A DNA stretch of 64,000 nucleotides from Brasenia schreberi (Eukaryota > Streptophyta > Magnoliopsida > Nymphaeales > Cabombaceae): NCBI GenBank assembly GCA_036023115.1, contig JAYKKT010000047.1, positions 2,596,501 to 2,660,500 of the forward strand. The letters run 5' to 3'. Position 1 is the stretch's first letter; each line of letters begins with the position of its first letter. The translations under genes were made by a program, and so were the position numbers. Positions 11,271 to 22,690 of the stretch are shown here, one piece after another. The notes under the pieces were generated by a model that worked only from the letters and a program-made list of their open reading frames with translations, did not search any database and was not told where the DNA came from.

Positions 11271-11459
11271 TTTCAGGGCTTCATTTCTTATTTAAAGCAG
11301 AGAGAGTGTGCTGGAGTAATCAAGATTCCCGCTGGGACAACCATGTGGGCGAGGTTGCTCTTCATTCTTCCTCATTCCCTTGAAATTTGTACCATGCTTG
11401 GCATCAATGCGGAACCTGTTGAATGTCTAATTGCTCTTGTTCTACCTAAAGGAAATTAA
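11271..11459 (+). CDS. SPOC-domain protein, last exon (FPA-like)
   Basis: A 62-codon terminal exon follows a clean acceptor (TTTGCTGCAG). It encodes [28 protein letters not shown] and [11 protein letters not shown], the C-terminal half of a SPOC domain. In plants this domain ends RNA-binding proteins of the FPA type (RRM plus SPOC), which act in the nucleus on poly(A)-site choice and RNA processing. The stop follows PKGN, earlier than many relatives that continue a few residues (PKETNxEW). No RRM or N-terminal SPOC exons are visible upstream in this window, where LINE and hAT DNA fill 1-10622. The exon is intact, but whether it belongs to a live gene or an orphan remnant is open. Confidence 0.7.
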   Translation, partial: FQGFISYLKQRECAGVIKIPAGTTMWARLLFILPHSLEICTMLGINAEPVECLIALVLPKGN

Positions 11460-12840
11460 CTTCAAGTAGGCATGATTCTCCTTTTGTATGGGCCGAAAGG
11501 AAGACAATCCGTTTCGTCTTCCCGAGTTCAGAAATTTTAAAATGTAAATGTCAAATGGGATGATATTCTGAGATGCAAGCGATTTCTGTTCTGTTTACAT
11601 TGACCAATCTATGTGCACACTTTTCTGCTGAGCAAACAGGCGAAATGGGTGCATGCTGTTAAATGGCTTTCTGTCACAGAATATCTGTATATGTAAATCT
11701 CACAATTATCTTGCTAACTGTTTTTGGTGGTTTCAATATAAAATAATAACATTATATTATGACATTCTGGCCATTTAGCAATACAAACACATGTTTTTTC
11801 CTTGCAGTTTTAAATCGACCTATCCTGGTTTAAAGTGCCAAGCCTGATTCTTTTTGCTCCCTGTGAGAGGTTAGATCGCTTCCTGGACACGTTCTCTTTT
11901 AGAAAAACGAAACAAGGACGCCAGGGGTATCGTCTATGGCCTTCATGGGTTGCTCTTGTTACTTTATTTGCCGAGTGGTCCAAGATGCTCCCCATTCTCT
12001 CAAATACTTGGGTGTTGGTAACGAACTGAGTTGCTTGTAGTTTGGCTTGCACCCAGTTCGGTTATTATCCGATTATCCAGGCTTAAAAGTGCTTGTTCGT
12101 TGGGGTCAGTTATAAGATTGCTTTGTCAAGTATATGCAGGCGTGCATGTTTGTGTGTGCGTGTCTGCGTGCGTGCACACGTGTGCTTGATAGAAAACAAT
12201 GTAACCAAATTAACTGGGAGGGTATACACAGCAAATGGTCCTATCTTTTAATATACAATGAAGTTGCAAAGAAAATTCTTCTTCGTTTAAGTCAATCATT
12301 TATTTTGTGATGATAATTATAATATTACAAGTTAAATGATAAATTCCAAATAGAAACTCATGTTCAGCTAGTTCAACTGAGCTTGTTTTGGCTTATGCTG
12401 AGCCTGAATCAGATGAACTAATGGGCTGAACATAAGCAGCGGTTTCAGTTGTGGAATGCCATGGGCAGCTCCTAGGTATAGAGGTCTAGTATAGCCAACT
12501 TGAACTTGATCATAGGCAAGCTTGACTTACCTTGTTTAAGAAATGATCAGCTCAAACTTGAGATTGACCATGATGGAGCTTCAATCTCCAGGCTTGAAGT
12601 CAGCTCAAGCTGTAGTCGAGCTTGGCTGCTCAACAAGACCGAGTCACATTCAGGTTAGCATGAGTTGAGGTAGCTTGTGTGGAACTCTCTTACGCCCCTA
12701 CCTTGTGGATTGTTTGGCTTGCAGAGGTCATGATCATCCACCATTTGCCGGTCTCTTATTACTTATCATGCACCATTTCACCGCAGAACAGGACGTGCTA
12801 CTCACAACTACCACATCGCCAGAGAAGGGATCGCGCAAAA
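11460..12840. other. 3' flank of SPOC exon, repeats, no gene
   Basis: Probable 3' UTR followed by noncoding DNA. A GT/GC-rich simple stretch lies near 12135-12186. From about 12360 to 12670 there are repeated AGCTTG, CTCAAGC and GCTCAAC motifs like those of old plant repeats elsewhere in the window (16440-16500, 62500-62710). No exon is recognised. Confidence 0.45.
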
Positions 12841-13013
12841 TTACACACATGCACACACGCACACATACATACACACACACACACACATATATATATACAT
12901 ATACATACATACATATACACATGTACACACATATATACAATATATGTATATATGTGTATATACACATACATATATGTACATATACATATATGCATATATA
13001 TACACATACATAT

Positions 13014-13092
<79 letters not shown>
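12841..13092. repeat. (CA)n/(TA)n/(ACATAT)n microsatellite
   Basis: Compound simple repeat of ACACAC and ATATAC units. All long reading frames here are repeat by-products (Thr-His or Tyr-Ile-Tyr-Ile). Confidence 0.95.
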
Positions 13093-13264
13093 ATGGCAAA
13101 TCTACTTGGAGGGATGGGGGATGGCTGCTCCCCTGAAATTTTGAAAATTTATAGTAAAACCAATGTTTTAAAGTGAATATATGGTTGAGTTTCATGTTTC
13201 GCCCCCCTAACACGATGAAATATATAAGTCACTCCCTCCAACACTATTTTCTAGATCTGCCACT
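13093..13264. mobile_element. MITE (hAT-like) inserted in the microsatellite
   Basis: A 172-base unit starts ATGGCAAATCTA and ends TAGATCTGCCACT. The two ends are imperfect inverted repeats resembling the common plant GTGGCGGATCTA termini. Both sides are ATATAC microsatellite, so the unit landed inside the simple repeat. Confidence 0.6.
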
Positions 13265-13278
13265 ATATATACATATAC

Positions 13279-13312
<34 letters not shown>

Positions 13313-13610
13313 ATACATATACATATATATATATATACATATACATATACATATACATATATATATATATACATATACATATACATATATATATATATAT
13401 ATTTTTTTTTATATGTATATCTATATATCTGATATACGTATATATATATATGTTTGAGCACATTAATCCAGCGATATGCTCACATGCTTTTTCTGTCCCT
13501 CCAACACTATTTTCTAGATCTGCCACTATATATACATATACATATATATATATATGTTTGAGCACATTAATCCAGCGATATGCTCACATGCTTTTTCTGC
13601 CAGGTTTCAG
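13265..13610. repeat. ATATAC microsatellite with duplicated MITE end
   Basis: Simple ATATAC repeat to about 13410. Then TATATGTTTGAGCACATTAA... at 13441-13495 recurs at about 13546-13601. Between them lies a second copy of the MITE right end (CCCTCCAACACTATTTTCTA... at 13498-13533). The unit of about 105 bases is thus tandemly duplicated. Confidence 0.8.
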
Positions 13611-14140
13611 ATGTCCCCTAAAAGAATATTCACCAAAATAACACAATCTAACAATGCTGATCAACTCTTGACGAAACAAACTCCTGACTCATGCTTAACC
13701 CAGACACAGATCTTGAATCACATGTTTAATGAAACTGATCTACAACGTCATCTTCATTAACGCTCTTACTTTAGCACATAATGACAGTTGATAAAGCCTG
13801 AAACCGACAACGAAAAAAGTCAAAATCTGTAATAAAATAACAAGACAAGGCAGTTAATTCAGGTGGTAATTTCCAAAATAAAAGGCTTGTATACTAGAAT
13901 GGTTGCGACCGTTAAGCAGGAAACCCGATTTTCAAAGGCACTGTGGACTGAGATTGGCTATGTATGGTCGATTCTCCATGATTTATCACAGTTGCATAAA
14001 GGAATCTTAATTAACGGTCTTGTGAATTATGGCCGTCCATTCATGGTTCAGTACAGCCCCCTCAACGGCTATGTATGTATGCCTGTGTCTATTCAGAGGA
14101 AAACGATGTATCTCTGGCCTTATATATGAGACATGAGTTA
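13611..14140. other. No recognised gene
   Basis: An 88-codon plus-strand frame lies at 13863-14129. It has no recognised motif and no splice context, so it is probably noncoding. A last exon of the neighbouring minus-strand X8 gene could lie near 14170-14200, where an acceptor-like TGATTGCAG is seen in reverse, but its protein end is not conserved enough to call. Confidence 0.35.
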
Positions 14141-14385
14141 ACATTGAATGGTGGTTGTTGCCTCTAAGATGCATTAAACAAGTACCTGCAATCAGGCATG
14201 CGAAAGCAAAGGTGTTGCCAATCTCCTCTTTCTCGGGTGTCTAGTTTGTGAAGCCAACCCGAAACTAGTGCAACAAAATTAACTATACGTTTCTTTTTCT
14301 TTATTGGAATCTTCAGTTTTTTAATGGTAATACCTTTCTTTATTCTTCAAAAAAGGGGAAGGTGGAAAAAGAATAAGGAAGGAAC

Positions 14386-15571
14386 TTGACATACTTGGAT
14401 CAGAGTTGATGAGCATTGCTGTTCCACCAAAATTACAGGTGCCCCCATTATTCTTTGCCTTCTGCCAGTAGCCATTGAACGCATAAGAGGCATGAGACAT
14501 CAATGTATTAGGAAAATAGCGATTCCCATGAGGCATGATCTCATCACAATTAGCACCACCTTCCCCACAAGCATACTCCATTGCCTTCTGCAGTTTGTCC
14601 TCTGGCACACTAGGCTTTGCAACACACCAGAGATTATAATTCTTTATCACAGCTTTGGGCTCTTTATAAGCAGGTCCACAAGGAGGAAAACCAAAACCAT
14701 CATAATGAGAGGGGGATAAAGCAGGTGGTGCTGTTGGGAAACTTATAGGATCTGCATTTTCTGGAGCAAATGTGAAGGAAAGTGAAGGAGGGTTCTCTTT
14801 TTGAGAAGGCGGAGGAAAAGTTTTCTTAGGCACTGTGGGTGAGAAAGAGAATCCAAAGGGAGGGTACATAGGTGATGCTGTTATTTGTGATAATGGAGAT
14901 GTTGGTCTTGTTGCATATGGCTTCGTTGCAAGTTTCCTGCTGCTTGTACTCTCTCTTACTAAAACTATGTCTAGAGAGAGACGCATTTTGCTTAGTGCAG
15001 ATATATGAGAAGGTGATGAAGGATATGAAGATTGGTGAAGGAGATAACTTGAGTTAGTGGTCCGGAGGAAATTCAGGAGCGATTTCAGGTGGGTGTCAGC
15101 TAAAGCTTTTTTGAATTTAGATGAAGATGGGTCGTGAGGGTTGTCTAAGCAATCGGTAGGGCCTTTTCCTCTAAACCCCATCTCTTCAGTGAAAAATAAA
15201 TATTTTCAATAGAAGGAAGAATAGAGCCCCAGTGTTCCTTGTAGTTGGAATTACAAAGAAAACCACCACCAACAACTATATTTCTTGGTTCTCTCTCATC
15301 AAGGATGATGTTATCCTTCACCCACTTCTCCGCCACCGAAATACTCGAACTAACTCCATGAATATCTCTTTCATTGATAGATATGTAGAAAGAGTATCCT
15401 GAGCCCTCATCACCACCAACTGCATATACATTTAATTTCATCAATGAATATCACACACACACTATATATATATTAAGAGAGAGAGAACCTGTGAACGGCA
15501 GGAAGGAAAGGAGAAAGAGGAGATGCGATCTTCATAATGGTCACCTTCGTGGCCGACCCTAGAGCCATGAG
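14386..15571 (-). pseudogene. GH17-remnant plus X8 domain protein, frameshifted
   Basis: Likely order on the minus strand: a signal-peptide exon at about 15571-15491 (MALGSATKVTIMKIASPLSP, then a GT donor); a second exon after TATATGCAG near 15426 with a shortened GH17-like domain (ISVAEKWVKDN, RNIVVGGGFLCN, LKSLLNFLRTTNSSY); a Pro/Ser-rich linker; and an X8 (CBM43) domain (NLWCVAKPSVPEDKLQKAM, YACGEGGANC, NNGGTCNFGGTAMLINSDP). It then reaches a donor (GTATGT) at about 14386. X8 proteins bind callose (1,3-beta-glucan) at the cell wall and plasmodesmata. The GH17 catalytic Glu regions are not visible, so hydrolysis is unlikely. There is a one-base frameshift at about 15150-15180, and the fourth X8 cysteine is Arg (HGNRYFPNT). 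Either makes a normal product doubtful, though a sequencing error could explain the shift. Confidence 0.65.
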
Positions 15572-15589
15572 ACTGCAGTTTATTATGAA

Positions 15590-17170
15590 AGAGCAAAGCC
15601 TGTAGTTTATTATGAAAGAGCAAAGCAGATAGATGTATGTGTAGTAGTTGTATACATGTCGAGTATGGGAGAAGACAAATCACAGTCAACATGAAGAAGT
15701 GTGCAGTCTTAGGACACACAGAATCTGGGAAAAAGAGGACCATGAGTTATAAGGCGAACGGGTCGGACCTGCATCGAATCCAGGTAAATTTAGGTTTGGA
15801 TCTAGGTTTTGCACCAGCCGAAACAGTGACAAATCTGCATTGAGCCAATGTCGAGCATTCGTCTCACCTGAAATTTGGAAAATCAACTTAAAGTCGGCAT
15901 TCATCTCACCTGAAATTTCGAAAATAAACTTAAAGTCTATAGCTCATGATGGATTCATGAGCTATAACACATAGTCTTCCCCACTCGAAACCATTCAAGG
16001 AGCTATTCGTTCTACCCAAAAAAGTTTTTAGATCCGCCACTGAGCCCAGATCCAAGTCCGTCTCAATCATAGGCCAAAAGAAAGGCAGAGTAATAAGCAA
16101 CACAATCCATGGAAAAAGATAAGGCTGATAAAAGAGCCAAACGAACCAAGAAATCATTGTTCATTTCTCGGGTCCTTCTCTATACTGAAAAGCAGAGGTA
16201 ACGGCTGGGCCTCCGTTCGAACTTCTTCATGGATGGTTTGTCATCCATTATCAAGCCAAGCCGAACCAATTTGAGATTTTTTTTCCTAAATACCCTAAAC
16301 AAACGGCCCCTTATTTACTTAAAATCTTCTTTTGTGTAAAAGTTTCGAGCAGATGACACTTCATTTACCTTAAATATTCTAATACAATTATGTTGGTGCA
16401 TAAAAATTGAAAAGAAATGAAAAATGAACGAGCTTTTATGACCAGAACTGAGCCCAAAATACCGGGTTCATGTTCAGCTCATATAGTTAGCTCGAACGAC
16501 GTTCAACAAAATGGTACAACCTCAAACCGACATGAGTGGGTAGGTAGAGATACCAAGGGGTGCGAGATAACTCTCTAACGATCTCAGCAAATAGTTCAGT
16601 GGCTTTGCAAGGAATGCCTTTCTCGAAAAGGGGGCTCTTGCTTGCTCGCTCATACAGAAGCACACAACGTAATAACTGGGAGAGATCTGTCAGCAGCATA
16701 CCCAATTAAATGGGTGATTTAACGTCACCTTAACAAACCAAACATGAACGATCTAGGAACGAACCAAACAGAACCCAACAATGGGCTGCCTGGTTCATTG
16801 ACCAGCTTTAATTTCAGGTCCTTATTGAGGCCTTCATGGAGGAAGATGATCTAGATGCTCGTGCGTTTGATCATTCTATTGAAAATTTGGACCAGGACGG
16901 GGCACAAAGGATACCCGATCATATTGATCATTCTATTGAATAAATTTTCAGTACTACTGCAACAACCTGTAGGTTTTGTGACGGCATTTACTTTCCATAG
17001 GTCGTTAGAGAGTCAGAAAACACACTGAAAGGTTTGTTCTCACAGATGATCACCTGATTCCCATCAGAGAAGCTTGATGTTTGCAATCTGAGATAGCCTT
17101 GAAAAGCTTTTTATGCAAAAGTGGTATTATGGTTGTTTTGGATGTTTGGACATTTAATTATGCATTTTCC
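15590..17170. other. Intergenic, repeat relics, no gene
   Basis: Contains a tandem pair TTTATTATGAAAGAGCAAAG near 15580-15625 and a duplicated CTCACCTGAAATTT segment near 15865-15915. An isolated MITE end, TTAGATCCGCCACTGAGCC in reverse orientation, lies near 16027-16045. An AGCTCG-type relic is near 16470. No exon is recognised. Confidence 0.4.
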
Positions 17171-17176
17171 TTTTGA

Positions 17177-17280
17177 TACAATTGGGAGGCCGGAGACAGA
17201 TGCGCGCTCCAGACATCGAACTCATGACCTTCCACTTGTGAGTCGACCCCCTAGCCAGGTGAGCTGTTGCTTGTTGTGCG
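17177..17280 (-). mobile_element. tRNA-derived SINE (family A)
   Basis: Read on the minus strand it has an A-box-like AGCTCACCTGGCTAGGGG and a B-box-like ATGAGTTCGATG at tRNA spacing, then a TCTGTCTCCGGCCTCCC tail segment. This pattern recurs many times in the window. Confidence 0.7.
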
Positions 17281-17619
17281 ACTTTTATTCATTATTGCTT
17301 TTTAGTTTGGTCTGCTTGGTGCGTATTACTCCCTGTGGGTCTTTCCTCTGGTATGTTGATGCTTTCAAATCCTTCAAATTAATGCATTGGACTAATGGCT
17401 GCAACAGGCGTGTGATTTTAAGTAGCATCATTCTTCTTGCATCAAAACTTCATTATAGTAATAATTGTTAAGTTAGAGGAGCACAATAACCAGCTTTTAA
17501 TGAAAATTACTCTCAAATTACAAGCTTTTAAAGTTTATCAAGCAAGCGTGTATTGGTCTTGTTCAGCTCACAGCTCATTTAATGTGAGCTCAGCTCAACT
17601 AATATTAGTAATGATATGA

Positions 17620-17703
17620 CACACACCCATACAGGCCTGCAAATCGAACTCACCACCAGCGACAGGGGAGTCCGAGAGCCCTGCCAGATGAGCTAGCACA
17701 CTG
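17620..17703 (-). mobile_element. tRNA-derived SINE (family B), partial
   Basis: Reverse strand reads AGCTCATCTGGCAGGGCTCTC, a short spacer, then GGTGAGTTCGATTTGC. This is the A-box and B-box arrangement of the second SINE type. Confidence 0.55.
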
Positions 17704-17834
17704 CATGCTGTTTGGTCTCTATGTTTTAGCAAGTGGGAAGATTGATAGAGCTAGCACGCCTCTCACATATTAAGACTGGCTGGTTGATGCTTTTAAAAGG
17801 CAAATTAAGTGTTAAAGCAGAAATTATAAAACAA

Positions 17835-17935
17835 GCATCAGAGCCATAGGTCACCTGGCTAGATTACTCAAACCACAAGTTGCATGTCGTGAGTTCGATA
17901 CACGGGCATGAATAGCTAGCTGGCTGTCCTCCACA
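17835..17935 (+). mobile_element. tRNA-derived SINE (family A), forward
   Basis: GTCACCTGGCTAGATTACTC followed by GTCGTGAGTTCGATACACGG gives A-box and B-box matches on the plus strand. Confidence 0.6.
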
Positions 17936-18090
17936 TTGTTACCAACCGGGTAATCCTTCCCCATTCTGCCTGAATTTTTAGGGTCCTCATGGGTCAGGCC
18001 AATATTACCATTCCTAAATTCAAATATTGGAACTTGAATAGTGCAACTAAAGTTATCCTAATAGATATAGAAAGAACCACGGCTCTCCCA

Positions 18091-18152
18091 GGTATTGAAC
18101 TCGTGACCTTCTATGGGAAGGACATACTATAGAAGGTCATGAGTTCAATACC
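18091..18152. repeat. 24-bp inverted repeat from SINE B-box region
   Basis: Arm 18091-18114 (GGTATTGAACTCGTGACC...) and arm 18129-18152 are reverse complements with one mismatch and a 14-base loop. Both arms are the B-box part of the family A SINE, here head to head. Confidence 0.85.
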
Positions 18153-18387
18153 CGAGTTCGAAAGGGGTTTACCTAACTCAACTTACCAATTAAAAAAGAG
18201 AGTTTTAATGGATAAGCTCAGGTGGGTGCCTTGTCCCACCAAACACATCATCAACGGCCTCCACCAGCAAAAGATGACGATCCTGATAGTAATGTAATAT
18301 TCCACCCGCGCCCCCCCCTTTCTCTCTGCCTAATATTTCGCCCAATTTCTTAGCAATCATCAATCTTACGAGCTTCTTGGCAGTAAA

Positions 18388-18836
18388 TAGGGATGGCATG
18401 AGGAGCAGGTCGAATGGGTATACTCATACCTGACCCTATACTCTAACCTTGATCCAGTACCTGTATTCATTACCTAAAACCCATACCCATACCCTTCTCC
18501 ATGGGGAGCTGAACCTGCTCCCACCCTGTGGTCTTGCCTGATCCCATGGTTACATATCAAAATGTATAAAATATGGTATATGTATAAATTACATTGTATA
18601 AGTAAAAATATATACATAATTGCATAATATAAAATCTAAATTATATATAAATGATACTGACATCAGATATGCATACCCTATGGCTTGGACATGAATACGG
18701 GTTGGGTGCTTGCTATTCAAAACCTGCTAGTGATCCTATCATGTACATGGGTTTCCTCTAAACATGAATCCACTAAAACCTCGTAATACCCACCCCATTC
18801 GGGTCGGGTTGGATGGCACCAATATTGCCATCCCTC
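18388..18836. mobile_element. Non-autonomous hAT-like element, 449 bp
   Basis: Starts TAGGGATGGCA and ends TGCCATCCCTC, an inverted pair. Near both ends are GGGT/ACCC-rich stretches (GTCGAATGGGTATACTC; CCATTCGGGTCGGGTTGG) typical of plant hAT-like MITEs that begin TAGGGATGGCAA. It has no coding capacity. The 8-base flanks do not match, so the element is old. Confidence 0.65.
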
Positions 18837-18839
18837 CCT

Positions 18840-19400
18840 AAGTTTCAGACTTGGTTGGACAGGATGCTGAATCAGGGATGACTCGAGGTGGGATTTTTAG
18901 GCCTAAATCCGCCTTATGTTATAATAGAGTCAGAAGAAATGGTTTGATCCTCTTATTTCTCGAACCGAGAGACCCATGAATCAGGATACTAATGCATATA
19001 AATAAAAATGGTCCAATGGGAGTAAGAATTTTTAGGAGCATTTGGAGTATTTCGTTTCTGAACCGAAGAAAGGTTTTCAAGTAGTGTTTGATCGATTACG
19101 TATTAATCAACATTCAATTGATTGGTCAAAGGTTAAGGTTATCAACAAATTGACCTATTTCCTACCCGAAACTGTATCTCCTCTCACATGTTGTTCAAAT
19201 TCTGAAAAACAGAAACTGTTTATACTTGTATGTGGATGTGTCGTGTCTGTGTCAGGTGACGCACTAAGGCTTGGTGGCCATGTACCCAAGAGATGATTAG
19301 CTGAAAGAGGGTTTTTAGTCATTAAAGCAAAAGAAAAAGAAATCTTAGCTCATAAGTTAGCAATTTTTAATTATTTAAGAGAATGTTTCTATCTGCTTTC
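18840..19400. other. No recognised gene
   Basis: An 84-codon plus-strand frame lies at 19042-19296. Its second half contains the GTGTCTGTGTCAGGTGAC type of repeat seen at about 22130 and 39400, so it is judged repeat-derived. Nothing else is supported. Confidence 0.35.
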
Positions 19401-19408
19401 TTTATTTG

Positions 19409-19509
19409 TTACAATGGAGAGGCTGAAGGAAGATGCACGAATGTATTGAACTCATGACCTTCAACTTGTTGCTCAACACCCTGGTCAGGCGGGCTATTGC
19501 TTGTTGTGA
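19409..19509 (-). mobile_element. tRNA-derived SINE (family A)
   Basis: TTACAATGGAGAGGCTGAAG begins it; GAACTCATGACCTTCAACTT carries the reverse B box and GGTCAGGCGGGCTATTGCTT the reverse A box. Same layout as 17177-17280. Confidence 0.65.
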
Positions 19510-19514
19510 TGCTT

Positions 19515-20480
19515 TCCTTGTTTTTTGCCACTCAATTAAAGTTAAATATGTCCCGCCAGCGCTTGCAATTTCAATTGCTGTTAGGATGTTACAGTGAATT
19601 TGAGACCATAAAGAATTATCGGATCTGTAAATAAAATTGCATGAACTAATAAAGGATAAAGCCAAAGAACTATGCTTAAGATGGCTTAAAGATATTGAAG
19701 AGACTGTTTGATAGCATTTGAGTGACTAAGGTATGAGAAATTAGATGATGAACACTTTAAAAGAACTAAGTTGAAACTGAAAAGAAATATAAAATTCAAT
19801 AAAATATAATCGGAGTTAAATATTAACATAATATGAGATCAAGTACAATCTTTGATGAAAGAATTCTTTTTTTTTTCCTCCCCCGACAAGCGAATTGCAG
19901 TTAGGTGGAAACCCACCAGCTTGTTAGGTGAGAACCGTACCATGATTTACATGTGGGTGGCCTCTCTAAGTAGATCTAACCCCAGCTCAAGCTAATCTAG
20001 CAAGGTTGTCGATCACCAACAAATTTCTTGTTCATTTTTCTAAATTTTGAAATTGGAAAACGATGTAATTCACTTGTTGTGGTATTCATACACCTTAAGC
20101 TGCTTCTCACAAGAATATCTCACTTTCACTTGAATAAACAAAAGAATAAATAAATAAATAAGATTAAAAAATAATCAAGATGGTGGTTATCATTGTTAGC
20201 TAACTAACAAGAAGAAGGAGAGCAAGAGCATGTGTACATTTGCATTAGACGCGTTTCCTTAACTGCCAAGTACATGCATGCAAGCATCAAATCTTCATTA
20301 AATGCAAGTGGGGAGCCCTCAAGAATATTTAAAATATGAAGGCTTTCACTTCTTAATTAAATAGTTAAATACCTGATAATGCAGTTGCATTGAAAGAAAG
20401 ACATTTAACAATATGATGATAGAGACCAAGCGCAAGATAATGACAATGTTCATCTATTGGAAATTTGAATAGTGGAGCAC
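19515..20480. other. Intergenic, no gene seen
   Basis: AT-rich noncoding sequence. A SINE-like relic near 19885-19970 (GGTGGAAACCCACCAGCTTG) is too degraded to classify. No exons or RNA genes. Confidence 0.4.
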
Positions 20481-20484
20481 CGGG

Positions 20485-20600
20485 AGTGAGGTCTCTCCTG
20501 GCTGTGGGTCGACTCAGAAGAACCTTAGGCTTGAATGTCGCCAGTTCGATACCGAGTGTTTGCATATTCGGTAGGGCTCTGTCTAGCACCAGCTTACCTA
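20485..20600 (+). mobile_element. tRNA-derived SINE, forward, degraded
   Basis: CTCTCCTGGCTGTGGGTCG is A-box-like and GTCGCCAGTTCGATACCGAG is B-box-like. A GGTAGGGCTCTGTCTAGCACC tail follows. Confidence 0.5.
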
Positions 20601-20659
20601 TCATAATAAGGGTGTATTGTGGTTATCTCTCATACAGGTGGTTAAGAGTTTGATATGTG

Positions 20660-21075
20660 AAAGGGCATCTCGTTGGGCAGTTTGGACCCAGTCTGGCCTG
20701 TTGAGCCAGAGCAAACCACCGGCCGAACCATTTGGAAATGGAGCAGAACCGAGCCAGAACTGGGGACCTATCGAGGGATCAAACCAGAAAAGGAATCTAG
20801 AACGATGGTCTAAAACCAACAGTTCCAAGTTATTTTTTGGTTCCGATTTTAAAAACCCACAATATTTGTTTTTTGAATTTTTCAAATCAAACCGGAACTA
20901 AAAACTCGCACCTATCTAGAACTGATACAAAACAAGACCAGAAACCGATTGAATTGGAATCACACCCAAACATGAAGATGGGCTGGTTTGGTTCCTGTTC
21001 TAGGTTTTATTGGAACTGGAACTGGAACTGCTGGTTTAGAACAACCGGTTCCGTTTTATGTGGAACCAGCTAGGT
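20660..21075. repeat. GGTTC/GAACC-rich repeat
   Basis: Repeated GAACCG, GGAACTG and GGTTCCG motifs recur through about 400 bases, with GGAACTGGAACTGGAACTG near 21012-21030. The same composition occurs at 39930-40640, 49180-50060, 57215-57400, 57930-58230 and 62090-62190. It is likely a family of non-autonomous transposons; no ends were defined here. Confidence 0.5.
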
Positions 21076-21079
21076 CTAT

Positions 21080-22690
21080 CTGGTGATGCACCACCTAACC
21101 CGATATTCATACGAGAAACAGATAAAGAAAAAAGGAAAATAGATGGAGACTTAGATCCAAAAACAATAAACCAAGGTTGGCGATTCGTGTTGCATTGCAT
21201 GTTTAGGTCACGTCAAATCCTGTCTATGTAAAAAAGAGGTCAACTCACTTATGATCTTAATTTCTCATGTTACATTGGGCAGACGTACATGCACATTTTT
21301 CGGATCATGTCCATACCAAGTTTCCGTGTCTCATACTGATATTGCCCGCAATTTTAAGTTTTGGGTCGTGGATAAGAAAAACATGTCAATCGAAACACAA
21401 CACGACTTTTTCGCGTTAATTGGTTGGACACGAGCAGAGATTTATTGTGTCGTGGTCATGTCAAGATTCACTGTCGTGTCATACATCGTCAATGCTAAAT
21501 GAAAGGTTTTTGTTTGGTTAAGACGCTAATCAAGTCTTCATGTAAAACATCTCGTCATCTCAAGATGGATGGCCATAAAGGAATCTCAAGGTAACACCGT
21601 TGGGGGCGGGCGTGACCCGCCGGAGAAGAAAACGAAGAATCAAGGCAACGTCCGGCACACATCGAGGTAATAAATAAGAGAACGTTGACATCTCATAATC
21701 GACAGAGAAACGCACTATCAATTTGGGTAGGTTTCGTTGGCCACCCTCCTCTTCGTTTCATTATTGTTTATCGCATTAAAGAACTTTCAACCTCACAACA
21801 CGACGTCCCTTTTTTGAAATTTAGTTATTAAAGAGATTCAATGTCTTATTTTTATGTTACATTATAGCATTTTTAATATGTTGTAAATATAATAAAATTA
21901 TATAACTACACACACGTGTGTATGTGTGTGTAGTTGTTACTGGTTCAACCGTGGTTGTCGGTCCAGTTTCACAAACACTGGCTAAACTTAAATGTTTAAT
22001 ACACTACTTTTTATTATAAAAACTAAATGAGTCCCTATGAAAGAGTCGAACAAGTCAAATCGAGCCAGCATGTAGCAGCAACAACTTCAAACACAAGGAC
22101 TGACACGAATATGACTAGAAAACTCCATGTCCGTGTCTGTCCAAGGTGACACAGAAACATCAGGCAACCTTTAGGTTGACCTGTTTTGATACAACACGAA
22201 GCGTGACCACATTTACATGAAAAAGCTACACATCAAAGGACACAATCACAGCTCACAGAGCTCAAGTGACTACGGAGCTGTCATTTACTCAAACACGAAA
22301 TGGCACAAGTATGGTAGGCCAAAGGGGCAGCAATTGACAATCCATATTGACTAATTGACGCCGAGAAAAAAAACTTAGTAGGCCCTATAAACGCTCAATA
22401 TCTCAAAAAATATCAAGTCTACCACCAATTCTTTTGAAATGATTTTGCAAAAATCATCTTTATTTCTTGAAGAGGGACCAAGTCGAGTATATGTTTCTTA
22501 ATTAAGAATTAGTGTTTGGTGAAAAGGTTGAGTGTTTTTAAAATCATTGAATAACATTTCAAAAATCCTTATTTTATAAGATAGGGTTTAGTTCAAAACA
22601 ACAGAATATTTTCAAATAGTATGTGTGTTGTCGCGAGGCAAAAGCTTTTTTTTTTCGGTGTAAAAGGAGTTATACCGTGCTTATACATTT
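21080..22690. other. Intergenic repeats, no gene
   Basis: Includes TCGTGTC/GTGTCCGTGTC-type repeat sequence (about 21180-21500 and 22100-22220) of the kind common in plant non-autonomous elements. There is a 12-bp inverted repeat (AACTACACACAC/GTGTGTGTAGTT) at 21904-21935. The 83-codon frame at 21251-21502 falls inside this repeat and is not taken as a gene. Confidence 0.4.

Noticed and set aside
12675..13213. Long open frames of 150-165 codons on both strands
   Set aside because: They lie across the CA/TA microsatellite and consist of Thr-His or Tyr-Ile repeats; no start context or domain.
13173..13565. Tyr-Ile-rich frames
   Set aside because: By-products of the ATATAC repeat.
13863..14129. 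88-codon plus-strand frame
   Set aside because: No motif, no splice signals, no neighbouring coding support.
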